Shown: piece after piece, positions 34,974 to 46,545 of the stretch
Numbering within the stretch: the stretch's first letter is position 1
Layout of the letters: each line of letters begins with the position of its first letter
Origin: Bisporella sp. PMI_857
Lineage: Eukaryota > Ascomycota > Leotiomycetes > Helotiales > Helotiaceae
DNA length: 64,000 bases
Reading direction: 5' to 3'
Assembly: GCA_021307315.1 (NCBI GenBank)
Contig: JAJSPD010000060.1
Span: 1-64,000, forward strand
The notes under the pieces: model-generated
The model's input: the letters and a program-made list of their open reading frames with translations, nothing else
What the model was told of the DNA's origin: nothing
The model's database searches: none
Position numbers and translations under genes: made by a program

Positions 34974-37814
34974 TTAAAAGCTAAAAAGCCCGCTCCTGCG
35001 CTTTCCCAATGGATACACGATCAGGGCGCTTAAGAACAATCCCACCGTGATGCCTATCGCCACCTGTATCATGTTGTAGCCTACATTAAAGGCGATGGTG
35101 TTGAGGTCGGTTGATGATGTTACTGACACCTGAAATGCTGTTAGCATGCTCTCTCGTTTAATTCCAAAGTCATAATCCTCCACATAGTCTAGCATTCCAT
35201 GCATATATTCTGATATTTTAGAAGTTACATATTTTAACAGGCCGAGACAAGTATAAACAAACACAAAAGGGAACTCGAATCTATGCATGTGGTATCTTTG
35301 GGACTTTCCGACTTACTTGGTTGGTTCCAGTAACGCGAGATGTGCCGTTGGCATATGTCGCATTATTGCTGAGCGTCTCGGCGGTGTTCAATCCCTGGAT
35401 CAGTGATCCAGAAGCTGCTATACCAGACGGCACCTGTACAAAAATGGCCGGCAAGAGTGCAACAACAGCAACTCCATGGTTTATTCTGGAATACAGGTTG
35501 CCCAAAACGCCAACACAAAGTGCTCCAAGGGTGTTGGATATTTGAGGAGAAGATGGGAACCTCTTGTTACCTTGGAAATGTTAGCAACACATTGTGGATT
35601 AAGAGGCACAGAGAACCTACTGAAGAAATTAACCACATATCCAGCAAAAGCTATCACCAGCATTACTGGAGTCTGTTTCCACTTTGCATGATTAATAATT
35701 GCCAGACACAGCGTGAAAGCAGGTACGAAGAACCATCTATAGTATTGGTTGATAGGGTTTGAGCACGTTGTAGCAGTAGATGCATTCGAATCGAATAAAG
35801 AGTACGCCGCCGTTCCAATGGTAATTCCAAACCCCAAGAACAGAGAGTAGATGATAGCATAAACAATGCGGACAGACCCAGCGACAATTGAGCGGGATTG
35901 TAATTCGAGTGAAGCGCAGAGTACCAGGTACCCTGGCAGGATCAGGGCGATGGAGGATTGAGCTAGTGCAGAAAAGCAGAAGATATCACCTCCTCTGATT
36001 GACCCAAAAGCTCGAGCCAAGAAGGAAGTGAGTACCGCAGCGGAAATCTCGAATACATTGCTGTATAGATCTGACTTTGGTGCGAGAATCAACTGCAAGT
36101 AGCCAAGAAGGCATCCAAGAATAAAAGCAATAGGAAGATCGATGAGACGAGCTTCAAAGGCAAATGGGCCGACAGTTGCGCTAGCGAGACCATATACAAT
36201 GACACGAACCCAGGCCGAATATTTTGGCTTCGCTTTGATAATCTCATCTAGCCTTTGCGTAGCTTCTTCTACCCCAATGACGTCGTGTACTACCTCCTTG
36301 TAGACCTCATGTACATCCTTGAGCTTACCCAAGGACACCCCATGAGGTGATTTAACAAGCTTGACTTCTGTTGTATGCGTGGTTGCATCATCGAAGGAGA
36401 TAATCATACACCCTGGAATATAGAGGCAACTGCTGTCAATTTCTATAACCCTGGAAGTCATGTTGAGGTATTCTTCAAGTCGATGTGTTGGTGCCCCATA
36501 CATAATCAGTGCTCTGCACAACTTCACGACGTACTTTTGCCTCGCAAGTGTCTCAGCAATATGAATAGTGATCTTTATTTCGTCCTCCAGTCTTGGTCGA
36601 ATCTTGTTCATGACTGCTCCTCCAAACTTCCCACTATGTTGCCTCTTGCCTGTACCAGGCCGGACGGGCTTCTTCGCCCGATCACTCATCACTTTGGGAG
36701 TTGCAGGCGCAGCCGCTAGTTTGGCCGATGCTTCAATGAGTCCAGCCAACGTATCTTGCGAATGGCTCTTTTGTGCGTACCACTTCGGGTGTTTGACCTT
36801 GGGTGTATTGTTACCTGAAGAACCTGCGGAAACAGCAGTGCTGGCTACGGATTCGAAACTCGATCTCCTTGAGTGAGCACGGCTGACAGGCTGGCTTTCA
36901 CCCAGAGCTGGAGCTTTGTAAAGCTTCAGAAGCTCTGAAAGCACACCCCCACGAAATTGCTGTGGTCGTGGAATGTATTCATCGTAATCTCGTTCTAAGT
37001 AAGGTGTAGCTGCGCCTGACGGCGGTGCAGAAGATTCAGAGATGGTAGGTTTTGAGATTGACCCCGAGCGAGTCTTCCTTGTATGCGCTCTCACGATTTT
37101 ATGAGCCTCTGCAGTACTTGCTGATTCCTCGGTAGCACCATCCTTCTTAGACTTCTCCTTTTCTGTATGCTCATCATCGCTCATTTCTGCTACACCGTCG
37201 TAGGTCCTTCTTGAGTCTAGGTCGCCAAGCGGAATATTAGCAAGAAACCCTCGTGCACTCCCTGATCTAAGAGGCAAAAAGGAATCATCCACATCTGGCT
37301 CCAGGCTTGTCCTTCTCGTTGCAGGTGCTGAATTGCTGCCAACTAAAGTTGCCATGCGCTGGGCTCTCTCGTGAGCCGCCAATGCTGAGAATGCCTGCTC
37401 GGTGAGCTCGTCTGTCCCATCATCCTGTCCTCTCGCGTAAGAAGAATTCCTCAGTACGCCAGGTCTTGGCTTCAGTACAGGGCTCTTCAAAGGCTCTGTT
37501 AAAGGATCTGCTTTCTCCAGTTCAGGTATGTTGCTATGCCTCAGCAGATTTGTAGCACTGCTGCTCCTCGAATGCAGTGGACTGGTCTTTGCATGCGTTG
37601 GTTTCAGAATTGGAGATATACTCGGATCCCCTTTGTCCCGCAAAGGGAGGCTTGATCTCTTATTTGTAGTATCGTTTGCCTCGCTGGTGCTGTTGAAACG
37701 GACTCTGCCGCGTTTGTGAGCTCCTGTTGGGCTACCAGGTCTGCTTGGTGTTGCGCTTGACTGCCCACTATTATTTAGTTGTTGGTATGCATGCTCGGAT
37801 GACTTTCCGGACAT
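34974..37814 (-). CDS. Prm10/ThrE-type membrane transporter
   Basis: Membrane protein of the ThrE/Prm10 group (putative amino-acid exporter-like; yeast Prm10 is pheromone-regulated and functionally undefined). Three exons close in phase: 37814-35621, 35570-35317, 35129-34974, giving 867 residues. The first half is long, charged and Ser-rich, probably disordered and phosphorylated. The conserved part begins with the soluble ThrE region (IHIAETLARQKYVVKLCRAL, MYGAPTHRLEEYL, YIPGCMIISFDD), followed by about ten membrane spans (SAWVRVIVYGLASATVGPFAF, IIYSLFLGFGITIGTAAYSL) and a second half around LGALCVGVLGNLYSR. The ATG at 37814 is the first in the open frame; codons open upstream of it lack a Met. 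Introns are 50 and 187 nt. Confidence 0.88.
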
Positions 37815-38917
37815 AATGGTGGGATTATGTATTGATGCCGTGCTCCGCGCCTGAAAAAGGAAAATATCCCAAGATCTATGATATATTAGAGCTCTGCAGC
37901 TCTCCAGCAGATAACAATAACTTGAACGGCGTACTCGTGGTGGGACAGTCTTATGAGGCAATATCTTTGTCCGCCACTAGGAAAACGGGTGGAAAATTTG
38001 CTATCACCGTCTTTATGCTGACATGAGTCGTAGAAAGTTCAAGAAAAAGGCAAATAACAAAAGGTAAAAACTGTGCCGGTACTTCAAAAGAAAAACTAAT
38101 TAAAAAAATCAAGTGCTGGGAACCTTGATTGAGAGACGCGGATAGGGAGAAAGATGATAGCTTTATGATTCCAGCTACCAAAGTACCTTTCAAGGACCTC
38201 TAGACCAAGATTTCCAACTCAGGGAAAGCACAAGCTGGATAACCCCACTAACAATATTAGCCAAACTTGAAATATGGGCAATCAACCAACAATTGGTGCC
38301 CAAGACTTGTCCAGGCCTTGGTGCACAGAGATAAAGGGGGCCAATTTTTCAAGCATAAGCCAAGCGTGGGTAGGAAGACTATGTTGAGGTTTGATAAGTA
38401 CTGTACTGTACTGTACTCTAGAGCGATGGAGGCTCCTTAAGCCGGATGCCCATCCTTGTGTCTTAGTGCCTTCTATGGGGACGGCCCTTTAGGGACTTTT
38501 CCAGAACCAGCGCCCTAAACTTTTTCTTCGGTTAGCGGTGAAAATCCGTGCTCCTTGGCACAACTACATAGGAAGTTTGCATCAGTGGCGTTCGCCTTAT
38601 CCCAATGCCGAGCGCTTGAATACTGGGTCAAGAGATGCCATAGTTTGGTATAAATATGGAAAATTGGAGACGGTTGCTTTTCTTAGGAGCCCAAGGTTGT
38701 CGCGGCCTTCCGGGAGGTGGATCGCCTTAATAACGGCTAACAAACTGTCTTCGTCACAACCATTCTTGATACGGACGACGACGACTATTTTCGTACCCTA
38801 TGAGCCTCACATTATACGAAGCAGTGATATGAAGCAGCTGGCTTGAGAGTGACTATGCTCTGTGGATCCTGAAGCTCCAAGGGCAAAACACATACAAATG
38901 TATTTCGCAATGGCGAG
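37815..38917. other. Intergenic
   Basis: Upstream region of the Prm10-type gene. Contains a 20-bp TACTG pentamer repeat at 38398-38417. No supported gene. Confidence 0.5.
38398..38417 (+). repeat. Pentanucleotide tandem repeat
   Basis: Four tandem copies of GTACT/TACTG in non-coding sequence. Confidence 0.8.
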
Positions 38918-39484
38918 TCATTTCAACCCTTGACACATGCTGTTCACGATCAGAGGCGTGGGATAACCGGAAACAATTGATCAATCCTCGGAGGAAACTT
39001 ACCGTTGCCAATGCGAGCCTCTCACGTCTCGTTCTGTTACTTGAGGTCTGCCGTTCGTAAACCCGCCTGGTGGAGCTAGCCGCTTTGTCAAAGGCACATC
39101 TGGAACCTGAAAGACACCCATGGGTGGGATCGGTATCTTGATCGGCCAGTTCTCGGTGCTTTCCGGCTTATCAGGAATATAAGGGGCAGCGCACCGCCTC
39201 TGCTGTGACGTTAGTGCGGGCGATGATGCCTTCATTCTCATACATAACGCGATGCCTTTAGGAGACGGTGATGCATGAAAGGGCCATGATGGACGAGAAA
39301 GTACGCAGTTGCTAATGTGGATGTCCCGCGTTTGTGGACCTTGAGAATGAGAAGTAATCCTTGCGAAAATCTGTCGATCACCCTACGAGAACGGCTACTG
39401 TAAAAAAAAGCTGATATCTTGAACAATGATAAGTTGATATGCATCATTGTCGATGGCGCTGTACCCCAGAGAAATTCTCCTCAT
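38918..39484 (-). CDS. Unrecognised spliced gene with a long open central exon
   Basis: I do not recognise the family. The central exon 39382-39003 (380 nt) is open without an internal start requirement. It reads as a plausible protein with NCVLSRPSWPFHASPSP, PYIPDKPESTENWPIKIPIP, MGVFQVPDVPLTKRL and GGFTNGRPQVTERDVRGSHW. It is bounded by a CGTAG acceptor and a perfect GTAAGT donor. A short last exon (38939-38918, TGA) fits in phase after a 63-nt intron. A possible first exon starts at the ATG at 39484 (MRRISLGYSAIDND), but its donor would be GTTCAA, so the 5' end is weak and more exons may lie upstream. No membrane segment; Pro-rich, probably soluble. Confidence 0.45.
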
Positions 39485-40648
39485 TATAGAAGCGGCACTA
39501 CTTGGAAATGCTATGAAGCCTCTTTTGTTGAGAAGTTACGTCTGATCTAAAAATAGAAGCCTTGTCATACTGCAGAGCTCTGTTGTGGATCAACGTCACT
39601 CAACCTCCTACTATATAGTGTACCAAGTCTTGTCACAATAGTTTATGTGTCTGAAATTTGACGGTTCTTGTGAGAATTCAGAGCATTCTGATTCCTACTT
39701 TTACGTATCTGTGTTCAATCTATGCCTTACTCCAGCTGTCCTCATTACACCCTGCTTCGCCTCGTTTGAAATCGTCAAGACTTATATTCTTGTAGGATTA
39801 TAGTTTCAAGTAAATTCGCTAGTTAAATTTCATTCTATCTCTTCAACTAAGCCTCTCACATTTGTGTCGAAGCTTATAATACTAAGCTAGTGCACCGGTC
39901 TTTTCTTTCTATCTGGAGTTGCCCAAGAACACCCCGTAGATAGCCGAAGTATTATCTGTGATTGAAGAAATTCAAAGCTCCCAACAGCCTTCTACACTTG
40001 CGTTCCGGGTTTTTATTGCATCTACTGTTCAAAAACACTGATACTGCGTCGGTTCTGCCAGTCTCTTCTTTCTCTACTGTCGTTGTATTGGACCGTGCCA
40101 ACCACAGCAAAGCAGGTTTATAATCCATATACCGAACATTCATAAGTTATCTCATATTCAAGCATCTTTGATAGCTCGATTCATGGTTGGGCATTACTAG
40201 TGACGAAGACTTTATCTAAACCAAGTTGCTAATAAAACACAATCATGCGTTGTGCTTTAGCTGGCGTAAAGTAGTTTTCCAGACAAGATTCCAATTGTTC
40301 CGCCACCTTGAACTTGGATACTTTGCAATTCTAGGTGTCAAGTATTAAAAAAAGCGAGGCCACTTTACTTGCTGACTCACGAGTTGTCAACAGTATCCAA
40401 AAAGTCAACAATTCAGTCCTATTCATTCACTACAATAATAGCAATTACTGTACAAGCGTTTTATTTTTATTTTTATTTTATTTTATAAATCTAGTAACGT
40501 TATCAGAGACTCCATTCCTTCCTCGATACTTTCTCCTCTATCACACTATCTTGATAAAGCCATATGCTTGGAACAGCCAATCCGTTAATCTCCGGACCAG
40601 AAACTAATATTTACATATAAATTTCGCTTAGCAAAGAATAAAACCATC
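39485..40648. other. Intergenic
   Basis: About 1.1 kb with moderate AT richness and a (TTTTA)-like run at 40461-40488. A 63-codon ATG frame on the minus strand ending at 39952 is not supported by anything else. Confidence 0.45.
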
Positions 40649-41960
40649 ATGTCATCACAAAACAGGTTGCCCAGCTTTCCTAATGAGAACCTCGAAACTG
40701 CGTTGCACGTCATTGTCAGTAAGTAATGGCTCAATCTCGTACCAAAATATGTTAAATAGAGTAGAGTATGTAGTATCTCGAAGCAAGTTACTGATGATCC
40801 ATTAACAGGATTTCCTGGAGAAAATGCAGGAAACGACAACGAACGGGCTCCATCTGTCACTAATTTCTTTGTCCAGAAGCCTACTATCATCAGACATTCT
40901 GTTTTTTTCAAAAAGCTGTGTGATCTGCTTATGTTCGACTTCAGGCCTTCAATCCCAATCACAGGCGATCCAACAGCCTACGCAGTATTCTTCAGCTTCT
41001 GCGAGAATGAGGACATTAATCAAGCCACCGGTATCAACTTAGGAAGAGAGGTAAGTCTAAAATTAGATCTGTGATCCCTTTGACTTGTCTCATTGTCTAT
41101 GAAACACTTCAAGACATCGCAAGATCACGAAAGCTGATGGCGAGGTTTCGATTTAGGACGGTAGACTACAGGGATACTTCCTCGATATGGCAAAATGCTA
41201 TGTTCTTGGAGAACGCCTACGTGCTTTCAGTTTCTGCAATGCAGTCATCAATATCTTGGTTAGTTTATCCAAGCAATGCAATAGATTAGGAATCATTGGT
41301 GGGTGCGTCCCAAAAACCATCGAATACATCATATCTCACGAGCCAGGGAAAGTCCGTCCCGAGGCTCCAGCAAATTATACCGGCAAGGTCTTGAGGGATG
41401 GATGTCCTGGCAATAGCAGAGTCTGCGTGAAGCATCGGGGGGGTCATAACTTCGTGAAGGATGAGAACCATGAAGACTGCTGGTTCCCGGAGTACAAGGC
41501 ATGGGTAGTCGAGAGGCAATTTGCGAACAACCCTAATCAATATGAGGACTTCCTTATCATCGATAGCAAATCTGGCCCACAGGATAGCATAATCAAAACC
41601 TCCCAACTTCTAAGATTAGTGCTTGACAACTACGATGCATCAACGATTCTGGGGACGCTAACTGAGGAAACGGCAGTGCAAGAGCTCTCGCCTGAATTGG
41701 AAGAGTTCTACGCCCGACTTGGCGCTCGAGGTCACGATAGTGGTTCGGGTTTAGATTTAGATATAAAGAACTTGGAGGTGCCGTGGACCAGAGGCTATTG
41801 CGCTTACCATATCCATATCCATCCCGACCAGCCCAAAGACTACTCATGCCATTTCCCTCTAGCTGGCAGAGATCGCATCACAGAAGTTGGAGGGCAGGTA
41901 GATGAGGAAGCCACGCCGCAGCGAAAGAAGAGGAAGACTGCTGCGTCGAGAAATCGCTAG
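40649..41960 (+). CDS. Fungal BTB/POZ-like domain protein
   Basis: A 366-residue protein of a widespread fungal group with a diverged BTB/POZ fold, probably a protein-protein interaction module. Three exons close in phase: 40649-40718, 40809-41050, 41172-41960. The BTB-like part has RHSVFFKKLCDLL, then GYFLDMAKCYVLGERLRAF followed by FCNAVINILVSLSKQ, the usual second half of fungal BTB proteins. The middle holds HGGHN- and Trp-containing segments, and the end has a basic nuclear-localisation-like cluster, PQRKKRKTAASRNR. The intron from 41051 to 41171 contains an open frame that I treat as non-coding, because skipping it gives an uninterrupted family-like junction. Confidence 0.7.
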
Positions 41961-42533
41961 GAAGAGTAGGGTGAGGGATGCCATCAAGAATCGCTGGGTT
42001 GGAAAATTAATCGAATGTATGAAGCCCCTGTTACATGATGCCCATTGCTTAATAGTGCCTGCCGTATATGTTTGTGACTGCCAGGTATGCGCCTTGAAGA
42101 CGAGAGAAGCGCTGTTTACAATATCTTGCAATATATGGTACATTGACCATATAGAAGATGCACTTCAGAAAAGTTGTATCTCGCTTGAAGAAACTGTCCG
42201 AGGATGGGGAGCTGCGCTTCTTAGAGACGATATTCTCCAAACTTGTAGGCTTTCCACATATATCAGACTATACTATGGATTGAAAAGCACATGCCATTCA
42301 AAAAGGATATCGTTGTAAGCGACGTGGCAGAATGCATTTGTTTTGGTAAATGTCTGGGCAAATTTGAAGGCTATTGATTAGCTTAACCTACTGGCTTGGT
42401 TGACGCATTAAGAAGCATCCTTTGTTCATAACAAGAGATGAGTGGAGTTGCCTGAACAAGGTGCCTAGGGGTTACTCAAGTCAGTAATCAATTGGGACCG
42501 GTAGTGGTTGCATTGTGTGGAACCATGTAACCC
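41961..42533. other. Intergenic, convergent 3' flanks
   Basis: No supported feature. A long plus-strand frame at 41902-42318 overlaps the end of the BTB gene and looks like chance. Confidence 0.5.
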
Positions 42534-43321
42534 TCATATCCCTCCTAGCACCCTCCTCAATCTCTCCTCTGCGTCGCCCTCCACGTCCATATCCATCTCG
42601 TCCACTCCCCTATCACCTAGATCATCCAGCGCACTCAGACCTCTCTCAACCCTAAGCATCAACATGCGCATCCTCTCCAGCTCTCTCTCCGCCTCTCCAT
42701 CCCTAACCACCAAATTAGCCTGCACACCTGCCTCCTCGCCGTCAAGCGGCGCCAACAGCGTCTTCGCAGCCCTCCACTGCCGTAACCTCTCCTTCGCTTC
42801 CCTCCTCCTCTCCTTCGCCTCCACAAGCTTAACCTGTAACTCCTTATACCTGCCCGCCTTCTCCGGGGCCGCCGTTTCCGCTTCCTCGCTCCACTCTTCA
42901 GGCATCATCTGAATCAACTCTTCCTTCCCTAAAAAAATTTCCCCACCGTCAGCAAAAAACCCCCCCCAAAAAACCTCCATCCCTCATCACCAATCTACTT
43001 ACGCAAATCCGCGCCCCGCTCCGCCCACTCCTCCCCAACCAGCACCCCATTCCCCTCGACCGGACCCCAATACAACCGATCGATCTGCTCCGCCACATGC
43101 CGCGTAGCCTGCGGCCCATAGACCACCCTGTTATGTTTCCTGAGCAGCTGGTTCGCCTTACGGAGCGCGTCGTCGATCGAGCGCTGGCGGAGCGCGTTTT
43201 CGGATTCGCTGATCGTGCTGAGGGTTGAGGGGGAGGGGACGAGGGGTTGGGAGAGCAGCGTGATTTGGGTGCGGAGGAAGGAGGATTTGAGGTCGATTAT
43301 CGTCGGTGGCGAGGACGCCAT
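42534..43321 (-). CDS. FTA4-like kinetochore (Sim4/CCAN) subunit
   Basis: Small coiled-coil-rich protein resembling Fta4, a subunit of the Sim4/CCAN inner kinetochore complex in fission yeast and filamentous fungi. Two exons close in phase, 43321-43003 and 42928-42534, giving 237 residues. The N-terminal part, with TIIDLKSSFLRTQITLLSQP, HNRVVYGPQATRHVAEQIDR and LYWG, fits the family. The C-terminal half is a Glu/Arg/Lys-rich coiled coil (KELQVKLVEAKERRREAKER). The intron is 74 nt with GTAAGT and a T-run before TAG. Recognition is by eye from conserved motifs; a generic coiled-coil protein is the alternative. Confidence 0.65.
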
Positions 43322-43883
43322 TGTGTGTTTCGAGGGTGGTTCTGGAAGAATAGGTTGGTAGATGGAGGAGATCCTAAAGCAGTGAGCGAGGGATTGGGAG
43401 ACGCGATGGGACGCGTGGTGGGGTTATGACACGTGATTGTAATTGACCTTCAAGCATCACAGGAACTTCCTTTCTACTTGAACCATTCACTCGTATTCTA
43501 GGCTGAGACTTTGCAATGAATACTTTGATTGGTTATGAAGTTTCTGTTGGAGGGAGGTAGATTACAAGCCAGTCCTTCTCTGAAGTATGGGCGCCTATGG
43601 TTAAGCGGACATCCTCCTTGCATCACTTCCTGGACTGCACTTCTACAGCGCACCTAATGATTTAAACTGATTGGATGTCTCATTGCAATAGAGAGGTAGT
43701 GGCTTCCTGAGAATTGACAAGGTTACAAGTCAGTATCTTTCGGTAGCCGTACTCACAGGGCTCACAATTCCTCGTCATATTAGGTCTAGGTTAAGTGTTC
43801 ATTTCTAGTTTGTACGGCAATTATTTGAGGACTTTGAGTCAATTTTCTTTCAGCAGGTCGAGGCGAGCTCAAACGAAGATATG
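43322..43883. other. Intergenic
   Basis: Upstream flank of the FTA4-like gene. No further feature seen. Confidence 0.45.
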
Positions 43884-44112
43884 CTACGTTTCTTGCCTGG
43901 ACGATCCCCAATCTGCTTGAGCCTCAAAATAGGGGTCCTTCACGAGGGGCAGACCCTGAGAATTATGGACAGGCGAGCAAGGTCCAATATCGTGGCGGAC
44001 TGAACACGTTGTCTCTTTTCTGTCCAAAACAATTCTCTCAGCCGAAGCATCATTCAACACGAACACCTCCCCAGCCTTATCCGTCCAAACTCGGCTGCCC
44101 TGTTTCAGACAT
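43884..44112 (-). other. Exon-like open frame, unrecognised
   Basis: Open minus-strand frame following a CTAG acceptor, with protein-like content (CLKQGSRVWTDKAGEVFVLN, ASAERIVLDRKETTC) ending at a stop at 43884. It may be the terminal exon of a small gene, but I could not find a convincing upstream exon. Confidence 0.3.
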
Positions 44113-45560
44113 CTAGATCAGGCAAGTCTGTGTTGCATAAAGAGGGATGGGGAACCGAGAGAGTTTCACAGGCCTGTTTCTTGGCAGCAGTTCTCTTCTC
44201 GAAACATTTCTGCTCCTGTGAAGCCTGTGCGCTTGTTAGAGGTCTCCATTTAAGACGTGTCACTTTGTTGAAGGGATTAAATCCATTGAACAGGTGCTTT
44301 GTAAGAATACGCGCGTATATCGACGAATAATTCTGGACCCGCAAACAAAGCATCATGCTGGACATACTGGTGGCCACGTAGTGCACAGTATATGCTTCAT
44401 GATTATCAAATGAAAAGGAGATCAACGACGCGCTGAAGCGCGCGAGCGAAGAATGGATGCTCGATTGGTGGTTATGGTTCCACGATCGGGCAGTGGATCC
44501 TGTTCTTTGCTGCAAGTCACCCCCCTCACCACCCCGCTGCATTTCATCGAGCCCATCCTATCCTGCCGATTTTTGCCGTTTGCTGAGCAAGATGGAGGCC
44601 TGCATGCAGAAAAGGAACGCCTTGCATATTCGCAAGCGCCGTCAAATGCACCAACCCCTTGAATTGAAATCACGCTCCGGAACACCTCGCCAGGTTCTCG
44701 GGGATCTGATCTTTTCCCTCGGTAGCACAATTGCTTTGTGAGCAGTCTGGCGACGAGGTGACGTGAGGTGATGAGTCTACTAAGCGTTATGCCATCCGCT
44801 GAGAGATGTGATTCCTGAAAAGTGATTGGATCTTCTGCCGGCCTTTTGGGAGAGTTCAATGCCCAATGATAACCCATGAACTGTAATATGACAAGCATTT
44901 ACCGGTCAACCAATAGAGCACTGGAGGTCATGATTGGACAGGGTCGACATTAGAGGTAGCACTTTAGGCTCTGCCGTTCAAACCCTAATAGGTTGATGGC
45001 TAGGCCAGCCTAACGATTGGTACGAAAAAGGCTTTTAGGTGTGACCATGTCACTGGATCTTCCCGGCCTAAGCCCGCCTGCAAGTGGTTGTCGCGGCTGT
45101 GAAGGGTGGTTATGGACCTAGAGCTTGCACAGCATGTTTCCATGAATAGCAGCAACAGCAGCACAACAAGCGGTCTAGACGGGGCACAAGCGAAAGCTTT
45201 TTATCCATCCATAGAATAGAGGGAAAGGCAAATAATGAATAACTGAATGAATCAATGAATCCATCCTCTGAATGGAACGAGATGATGGTGGTAGGAATAA
45301 GGTAGTGAGTGCATAAGCTGTAATTCCAGGAGCCGGTCACCAGGCAATAGAAGTCAGCTCATAAGGCAAGGACAGTCAAAGACCAGTATGTATTGCCTTC
45401 TCAGGGGTTCGCGCGATCTTACAGGCTAGAAGAACGCCAAAACACAGGCTATTGATGATGACCACCCAGGGCTTTGAAGGAAGGATGGTGCCAGGGTTTG
45501 TAACCTCTGAACAGGCCTGAAAGAGCCAGTTTCCCCACTCTCCTGTTTGGCCCAATCTCA
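44113..45560. other. Intergenic
   Basis: No supported gene. Long frames here are on both strands at once and start at non-ATG codons. Confidence 0.4.
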
Positions 45561-45773
45561 CTGTTTTGGCCCTTATCCTCTTTGGGAATAGTATTTTTTG
45601 CTCCCATCCACCCCTGTCGTCTCCCATTTTCTCAGCCCTCGAAAACTCTCTCTCCCTCTCTTTTAATCCATCCTTTACCACACCGCCCCTCTACCCTCTT
45701 TTTTTTTCCTGTGTTGTCGTCGTTGTTGTTCCCATCAGTCATCTCCTGTCCTAGAGTGACTTCCAGCAAGAGC

Positions 45774-45804
<31 letters not shown>

Positions 45805-46545
45805 CAGAGTGTTCCAACAAAAACAACACCCAAAAAAGATTGATTGATAAAACCCGCCTTCCCTTAATAATTGTCAAACTTGCAACCAGACACCACACCC
45901 CCCAGGCCACAACTCTCGGACCCTTTGTTCGTTCCTTGTGCGCTCACGTTGTCGAACTCGAAGCAGCTTCATCAATCCTCTTTCATCACTACCCTCCATC
46001 GCCTTATTTGAGCAACAGCTTCATCATTTTCTGCTTTCCGCTCTTTGTTGATTGCAGAGCAACACACTTTCCAATCCGGAATCAGATCCTTCTTATAGCT
46101 AGCATCTTCGCCGTTCCAACTGTTCGATACCAATAGACACCTGTAATTTCCAACAACAGCTACAACTACATAGTTTGCATCGCGTTTCATTCTCCGGTAT
46201 TCCTGGATTTTGTGTGCACACTTCTTGGATCAACACGAGCAAGATATCCGTTACAAACTTTCTTCAAAACCCCTTTTGTTTCCTGCGTTACAGGCTTGCC
46301 TCTGGCCCAGCATTCAAGCTTTCTCACTGCAACAACTACAACGACAACATAATCTTCGCTCATACATACAATTCGATCGATAAATCGGTCATCTAATTTC
46401 TCTAATATATTCTGGCTCTCCCTTGTCGACTGATCATCGATTAAATCGACAACTTCCATTCGCCCTACGTCGAACCGATTCTACAATCCTTTCACAGCTG
46501 CCCTCGATCCCGGAGCTACCTCCTGTACAACATCAAATCTTGAGT
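45561..46545 (+). promoter_or_regulatory. Long pyrimidine-rich promoter/leader with GA repeat
   Basis: About 1 kb upstream of the ATG at 46546 is dominated by C/T-rich plus-strand sequence with TTTTTTTTCC and CAACAAC tracts, interrupted by a GA microsatellite. This resembles the long leaders of fungal growth and cell-wall regulators. Codons stay open from 46423 to the ATG, but without a Met. Confidence 0.45.
45775..45804 (+). repeat. GA dinucleotide microsatellite in leader
   Basis: About fifteen GA units with one A insertion near 45786. Confidence 0.85.

Noticed and set aside
36375..36876. Plus-strand frames inside the Prm10-type gene
   Set aside because: Antisense shadows of a long, clearly coding minus-strand exon.
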